Shown one piece after another: positions 60,331 to 64,000 of a stretch of DNA of 64,000 nt. Position 1 is the first letter of the stretch. Every line of letters starts with the position of its first letter. The stretch is taken from the NCBI GenBank assembly GCA_035628505.1, contig DASPJR010000033.1, forward strand, positions 4,660 to 68,659, in the 5' to 3' direction. The DNA is from DASPJR01 sp035628505 (GTDB lineage: Bacteria; Planctomycetota; SZUA-567; H5-PLA8). The notes beneath the pieces were generated by a model. It saw nothing but the letters and a program-made list of their open reading frames with translations, was not told the origin of the DNA and ran no database searches. A program made the translations under genes and the position numbers.

Positions 60331-61218
60331 GTGAAACGATCGTTAGCTTGTGTTCTAGTTCTGTTTAGTGTGTTGGTGATTCCAGGATGGTCCGCCGCAT
60401 CCGATAAAATGCCTGAGAAGGTCGTGTTTGCGTTGAAGCCTGACAAGAATCCGGAACAAATGCTGAAAGAAAAGCAGGCCCTGGAAGCTTATCTCTCTGC
60501 AAAGCTCGGCACCAAAGTAGAAGCCATCATACCCCTGAGCTCCGCGGTAATCATTGAGGGTTTCACTAATGGAACAATTGATCTTGGATATCTGAGTTCA
60601 ACGGATCTGGTGAAAGCTCGCACAGCGAAAGCGGCCGATCTTCTGCTTGCCGGAGAAATCGATGGCAAGACGTGGTATCAGAGCTACTGGCTGACGCTGA
60701 AGGACAAAAATTACAGCAGCGTTCAGGACTTAAAAGGAAAGCCGATAGCTTTCGCGAGCAAGACATCAACCTCCGGTTTTGTCATTCCATTCTGGGATCT
60801 GGTGAAGCAGGGACTGGTTAAAGAAGGCGGCAAGCCCGAAGACTTCTTCGGGGCAGGCAACGTTTATTTCGGGACCGGTTACGTTTCGGCGGTCGAACGC
60901 GTTTTTAACGGAGATGCCGAGGCCGCTGCAGTGAGCGACTATGTCTTTAACAAAGACAAGCATCTCACGGCTGAACAGCGCGCGAAATTGAAGAAGATGG
61001 ACGACCAGGGGCCAGTGCCGACGCATGTGATCGCTGTCCGCGCAGCACTTTCACCCGAGGTGCGGGGTAAACTGAAGGCAGCCTTGCTGGGGTTGAATGA
61101 CGAGCCGAATCAAACCTTGCGGGATAAGCTTTTCACATCCAAACTGGTGGAAGTTGACGCTGACGCGCATATCAGCACGCTCAGCGAAGCACTCAAGGTT
61201 TCGGGGCAGATAAAATGA
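60331..61218 (+). CDS. phnD: PhnD-type periplasmic substrate-binding protein (phosphonate/phosphite family)
   Basis: 295 residues from GTG 60331 with AAGGAG 7-12 bp upstream; the frame extends earlier but overlaps the secretin. Signal peptide MKRSLACVLVLFSVLVIPGWSAA. PhnD-type features: EKVVFALKPDKNPEQMLKEK, NGTIDLGYLSSTDLVKA, DLKGKPIAFASKTSTSGFVI and GDAEAAAVSDYVF. It starts 34 bp after the secretin gene and overlaps the ATPase gene by 4 bp. Only the transporter is present; no phosphonate-degrading enzymes lie in the window. Confidence 0.87.
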   Translation: MKRSLACVLVLFSVLVIPGWSAASDKMPEKVVFALKPDKNPEQMLKEKQALEAYLSAKLGTKVEAIIPLSSAVIIEGFTNGTIDLGYLSSTDLVKARTAKAADLLLAGEIDGKTWYQSYWLTLKDKNYSSVQDLKGKPIAFASKTSTSGFVIPFWDLVKQGLVKEGGKPEDFFGAGNVYFGTGYVSAVERVFNGDAEAAAVSDYVFNKDKHLTAEQRAKLKKMDDQGPVPTHVIAVRAALSPEVRGKLKAALLGLNDEPNQTLRDKLFTSKLVEVDADAHISTLSEALKVSGQIK

Positions 61219-61973
61219 CGGCTGCAGTCCTGGAGGAAAAGAGCCTGCCTGGAACGGAACTCGTGGCCGTGCCACGTGGAATTGTTCACATCCAGACACA
61301 GAATCTGACGCTCAGCCGTGGCGGCAGAATCCTGTTCCAGGATATGAACTTAACTGTTCCGCGTGGCAAGCTTGTCAGCGTTGTCGGGGCGTCGGGAACA
61401 GGAAAAACAAGCCTGCTGCTCGCCCTTGCGGGACTGTTGCAGCCCGACTCCGGCAGCGTCTTGTATTATGGCCGCGATGAGCGCACCCATCTGCCGCATG
61501 CGTTTAAACACGAAATAGGGTTCGTCTTTCAGGAGCTTCGCCTCGTTCCGAACACGTCGCTGCTCACAAATGTGCTATGCGGACAGCTAGGCAGGCAGAA
61601 ATGGTGGAAGACACTATTTGGCTTTAGCCGCACACACCAGGGCGCAGCGTATGAACTGCTGCGCCAGCTTGGACTGGCCGATTTAATTCACCGCAACGCC
61701 GGTGAAACCTCAGGCGGCCAGCAACAGCGTGCTGCGATCGCGCGCGCACTGATGCAGCAGCCGGAAGTGGTCCTGGCAGACGAACCTGTCGCGAATCTGG
61801 ACGCGGATAATGCGGCTCTGGTGCTGAAACTTTTCAGGCGTTTTGCGGCGGAGAAAGGAATAACTCTGGTCTGTGCCATGCATGACATGGCACTGGTCGA
61901 TAAGTATTCTGATTTCGTTTTAGAGCTGAACGAGCGTAATCCTTCAGCATGGTCCTTGGCGCAGGTTCGATGA
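61215..61973 (+). CDS. phnC: PhnC-type ABC transporter ATPase
   Basis: A 252-residue ABC ATPase. Walker A GASGTGKTS; Q-loop VFQELRLVP; signature TSGGQQQRAAIARAL; Walker B VVLADEP; His switch AMHDMALV. The signature loop begins with Thr rather than Leu. It overlaps phnD-like and the permease gene by 4 bp on each side. Partner of the PhnE-type permease. Confidence 0.9.
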   Translation: MTAAVLEEKSLPGTELVAVPRGIVHIQTQNLTLSRGGRILFQDMNLTVPRGKLVSVVGASGTGKTSLLLALAGLLQPDSGSVLYYGRDERTHLPHAFKHEIGFVFQELRLVPNTSLLTNVLCGQLGRQKWWKTLFGFSRTHQGAAYELLRQLGLADLIHRNAGETSGGQQQRAAIARALMQQPEVVLADEPVANLDADNAALVLKLFRRFAAEKGITLVCAMHDMALVDKYSDFVLELNERNPSAWSLAQVR

Positions 61974-62797
61974 GCGATTCCAAAGATACTTCATCCTTGC
62001 CTCAGATTCCGCCGCTGCCATGGCATCAGCGGCTGAATCTCATGAGCATATCGGCGCTGCTTTTTCTTGGGGCTGCTTTGGCTTCCATGTCGGCGATGAA
62101 AGGATCAGGCCGGGAACTGGACTACTGGCAGAATCTCAAGCGCTTTGTTTATCGCTGCCTGCCGCCGGACTTCTCTGTCTCTGCTGATGCTTTCAAGGCG
62201 CTGGGGGAGACGATTCAGATTTCAGTGCTCGCCACGTTCTTTGCGATCCTGATCGCCTTTCCGATTGCGATCGCAGCTGCGTCCAATTTATCGCCTTTGT
62301 GGCTGCGCAGCATCGTACGACTGTTTATGAACGCAAATAGAACCGTGCATGTCCTTTTATGGGCGCTGCTGGCGGTTGTACTGGTTGGACCCAATCCACT
62401 GGCCGGTGTAATCGCCTTGACCTTCTACAGCCTTGGTTATCTCTGCAAGTTCTACAGCGACTCGCTGGAATCTCTGGACATGAAGACCGCCGAAGCGCTG
62501 CGTGCAAATGGCGCGGGACTGATCCAGGTCTTCCAATACGCGCTCTGGCCGCAGGCAAAACCCTTCATCTGGAGCTACGCGATTTGGATGCTGGAGTACA
62601 ACATTCGCTCTGCGACCGTGATCGGATATGTTGGCGCCGGCGGCATCGGCCTGCTGCTACACAGCTTTCAGGAATATGGTCACTGGGACAAGTTTGCCGC
62701 CGTGCTGCTGATCATTCTTGTTCCGGTCACTCTATTAGATTTTCTGGGTGAACGAATCCGCAACAAGATCACCGGTGTTGCCCGCCTGAAGCAGTAG
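61970..62797 (+). CDS. phnE: PhnE-type ABC transporter permease
   Basis: 275 residues from ATG 61970, overlapping the ATPase stop. About six membrane segments, with the EAA-type loop LKTLRANGAG-like stretch (MKTAEALRANGAGLIQVFQYALWPQ) and VIGYVGAGGIGLLL, both typical of phosphonate permeases. One permease is encoded, where many phn operons have one or two. Downstream (62798-62950) there is only a short inverted repeat, TTGCGAT-TGA-ATCGCAA, at 62826-62842. Confidence 0.9.
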   Translation: MSDSKDTSSLPQIPPLPWHQRLNLMSISALLFLGAALASMSAMKGSGRELDYWQNLKRFVYRCLPPDFSVSADAFKALGETIQISVLATFFAILIAFPIAIAAASNLSPLWLRSIVRLFMNANRTVHVLLWALLAVVLVGPNPLAGVIALTFYSLGYLCKFYSDSLESLDMKTAEALRANGAGLIQVFQYALWPQAKPFIWSYAIWMLEYNIRSATVIGYVGAGGIGLLLHSFQEYGHWDKFAAVLLIILVPVTLLDFLGERIRNKITGVARLKQ

Positions 62798-62950
62798 CTC
62801 GAGCCCGTTTCGTCGTTCTGCAGTGTTGCGATTGAATCGCAATCACAAGTAGAACACTCATCTTATCTTGCAAGTTGACGGCATAACTTTTGCCGAGCCT
62901 TCTAGCACATACAGCCTTGTCGCAAAATGGTCCTTCGGAGGCCGTTGCAC

Positions 62951-63481
62951 ATGAGCACGCTAGATCTCAGGTTGTCTAAGCAGCAACATCCTGCCGCATT
63001 TTCTAATCAGCATTCAACACACCGATTGCAACTGATTCTCGGTTCAGTCATTCTGCTCGTAGCTGTAGATCAAATGTCAAAAGCATTCGCACTCTGGTGG
63101 GCTCCGTCCGCGGCAGTAGCTATGGCAGATCCCGCTGCTTCGTTTGGAATAGGCTGGCACATTCATGCTCCAAATCCACATTCTTTTGAGATAGCGATGA
63201 TCGCATTCGGAGTCGTTGGAGTTCTCTGGCTGTTGCCAGTCTCTGACGCTGCAAAAGTCTTGTGGACGGCCGCCGCCTTGAGCAATCACGTTGAAATGCT
63301 GCTGCGGCCTGGAACGGTGGATTTTCTGTCGTTCGGAAATGAAAGCCGAGTGTGGGTTGCCAACATCGCTGATGTCTACTTTGTCGCCAGCTTTGCGTTC
63401 ATTGCAGTCTCGGTCTGGAAAATGACACAACATAAAGAAATTTCTTCGTCAATCATAATAAGTGCCGGGCCTAATCGATAG
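62951..63481 (+). CDS. LspA-like (signal peptidase II family) membrane protein with altered catalytic residue
   Basis: 176 residues from ATG 62951, with GGAGG about 8 bp upstream. Four predicted membrane segments. Family blocks: LLVAVDQMSKAFAL (DQ..K of LspA), DPAASFGIGW (cf. N.GAAFG), AALSNHVEMLLRPGTVDFLSF (cf. GALGNxxDRLxxGxVxDF) and VANIADVYFVAS (cf. FNxADxxI). The second catalytic Asp (NIAD) is kept, but the first, in GNxxDR, is replaced by Glu in SNHVEM. Either an inactive or specialised paralogue, or a lineage variant. No lipoprotein modification gene lies beside it. Confidence 0.7.
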   Translation: MSTLDLRLSKQQHPAAFSNQHSTHRLQLILGSVILLVAVDQMSKAFALWWAPSAAVAMADPAASFGIGWHIHAPNPHSFEIAMIAFGVVGVLWLLPVSDAAKVLWTAAALSNHVEMLLRPGTVDFLSFGNESRVWVANIADVYFVASFAFIAVSVWKMTQHKEISSSIIISAGPNR

Positions 63482-63909
63482 GTTGCGAGATTCAGCGGAC
63501 AGAATTTGAATCCACTGCTATTGCTGCTGCTGGCTCGTGCCTCGCTGATGTTCGATGCCTTGGCTTCCGTCTCCTTGGCTTTCTTCTCTCCGAAGTAAAG
63601 CCGCGCCCCCTCTTCGCACACGTCGATAGGTTTGGATGGAGCGGACCTGACGATTGAATAGCGCAACCAGCCCGTCACATATCAGCCGCGCATCGGGGTG
63701 TTTGTGCCCAATCCGCGTGTGACGCGCTTTCCTGTTGAATCTTTGAAAGTCGCAACGTAGAATGTTGTGCCTGTACGAAGAACCGGCGTTAACGGAGTCG
63801 AATTTTGCGATGTGCGTTCCCCCTTTCGCATACTCTAATGGCGCATTGGCATACTTTTACGAATCGGAAGTAACCATAAAGTCATAAATCGTTGCAGCAC
63901 AACTACTTT
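63482..63909. other. Intergenic region before the interrupted tRNA gene
   Basis: 428 bp with no supportable gene; a minus-strand frame of 100 codons (63376-63678) overlaps the LspA-like gene and shows no domain or start signal. No clear terminator is seen after the LspA-like gene. Confidence 0.5.
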
Positions 63910-63948
63910 GCGGGCGTAGCTCAGTGGCAGAGCGTTGGCTTCCCAAGC
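63910..63948 (+). tRNA. tRNA-Gly(CCC), 5' half only (interrupted)
   Basis: Acceptor strand GCGGGCG (63910-63916), TA, D-stem GCTC/GAGC with AGTGGCA loop, G26, anticodon stem TTGGC, and a seven-base loop TTCCCAA (anticodon CCC at 63942-63944) match bacterial tRNA-Gly. The 3' side of the anticodon stem should read GCCAA but only GC is present, then unrelated sequence runs to the window end. The T-arm, acceptor 3' strand and CCA are absent within 52 bp. The interruption may be an intron, an insertion, or decay. Confidence 0.75.
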
Positions 63949-64000
63949 GTATAATCTCTCAGGTGAAAACTCAGTATACGGGGTCAATGGTATACTGGAA

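Noticed and set aside
60331..62797. A complete phosphonate-utilisation operon
   Set aside because: Only the binding protein, ATPase and permease are present; no C-P lyase, phosphonatase or phosphite dehydrogenase gene is found in the window, so the substrate remains open.
63949..64000. Group II intron start after the tRNA half
   Set aside because: The expected 5' GUGYG boundary is not present; sequence after the break reads GTATAA.

Overview
The window reads as a chromosomal segment of a GC-rich, Gram-negative member of the PVC group, most likely a planctomycete or close relative. The evidence is lineage-typical gene families: PVC-type CxxCH dehydrogenase/HEAT-repeat proteins, pairs of SGNH hydrolases and haem dehydrogenases, an ECF sigma factor overlapping a FecR protein, a membrane-anchored prenyltransferase-repeat protein, and PilM/PilO-like proteins of the kind known from the Akkermansia Amuc_1100 region. 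The exact phylum cannot be fixed from the sequence alone. There is no rRNA, prophage, CRISPR array or transposase.

Layout. 1-10 kb: a truncated zinc-ribbon membrane protein, a small exported protein, two periplasmic haem-containing sugar dehydrogenase-like proteins, an AraC regulator and an SGNH hydrolase. 10-16.2 kb (minus strand): a giant 1887-aa GspK-like pseudopilin followed by a 145-aa exported partner. 16.4-19.6 kb: a TIM-barrel isomerase-like protein, a DUF2200 protein, dense intergenic repeats (heptamer islands and a REPIN-like inverted element), and an unusual protein joining an excisionase-type HTH to a sigma-region-2-like segment. 19.6-24.7 kb: a second SGNH hydrolase/haem dehydrogenase pair and a Nudix hydrolase. 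24.8-26 kb: a lipoprotein built from about ten 36-residue repeats. 26.3-31.2 kb: a PilM-PilN fusion, a PilO/Amuc_1100-like protein and a third anchored protein. 31.7-37.8 kb: a second copy of the giant pseudopilin plus its 145-aa partner. 38-43.7 kb: the prenyltransferase-repeat protein, an ECF sigma factor with a FecR/malectin-like protein, and a second zinc-ribbon paralogue. 44-47.9 kb: a large secreted beta-helix/LamG-like/PKD protein. 48.6-60.3 kb: four pseudopilin-like proteins, GspL-, GspM- and GspC/PilP-like proteins, PilT, GspE, GspF and a GspD-type secretin. 60.3-62.8 kb: a PhnD-PhnC-PhnE type ABC transporter at the end of the same run. 63-64 kb: an LspA-like protein with an altered active site, and the 5' half of a tRNA-Gly(CCC) gene whose 3' half does not follow.

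Working together. The most striking content is a type II secretion/type IV pilus-like machinery spread over several loci: one canonical assembly operon with tandem GspE and PilT ATPases but no ordinary GspK, a second inner-membrane platform, and two giant GspK-like proteins that are about six times the usual length and each carry a dedicated partner gene. A 48-bp element shared by the promoter regions of one giant and of the prenyltransferase-repeat gene suggests co-regulation. The beta-helix protein next to the operon is a plausible exported substrate, but that is inference.
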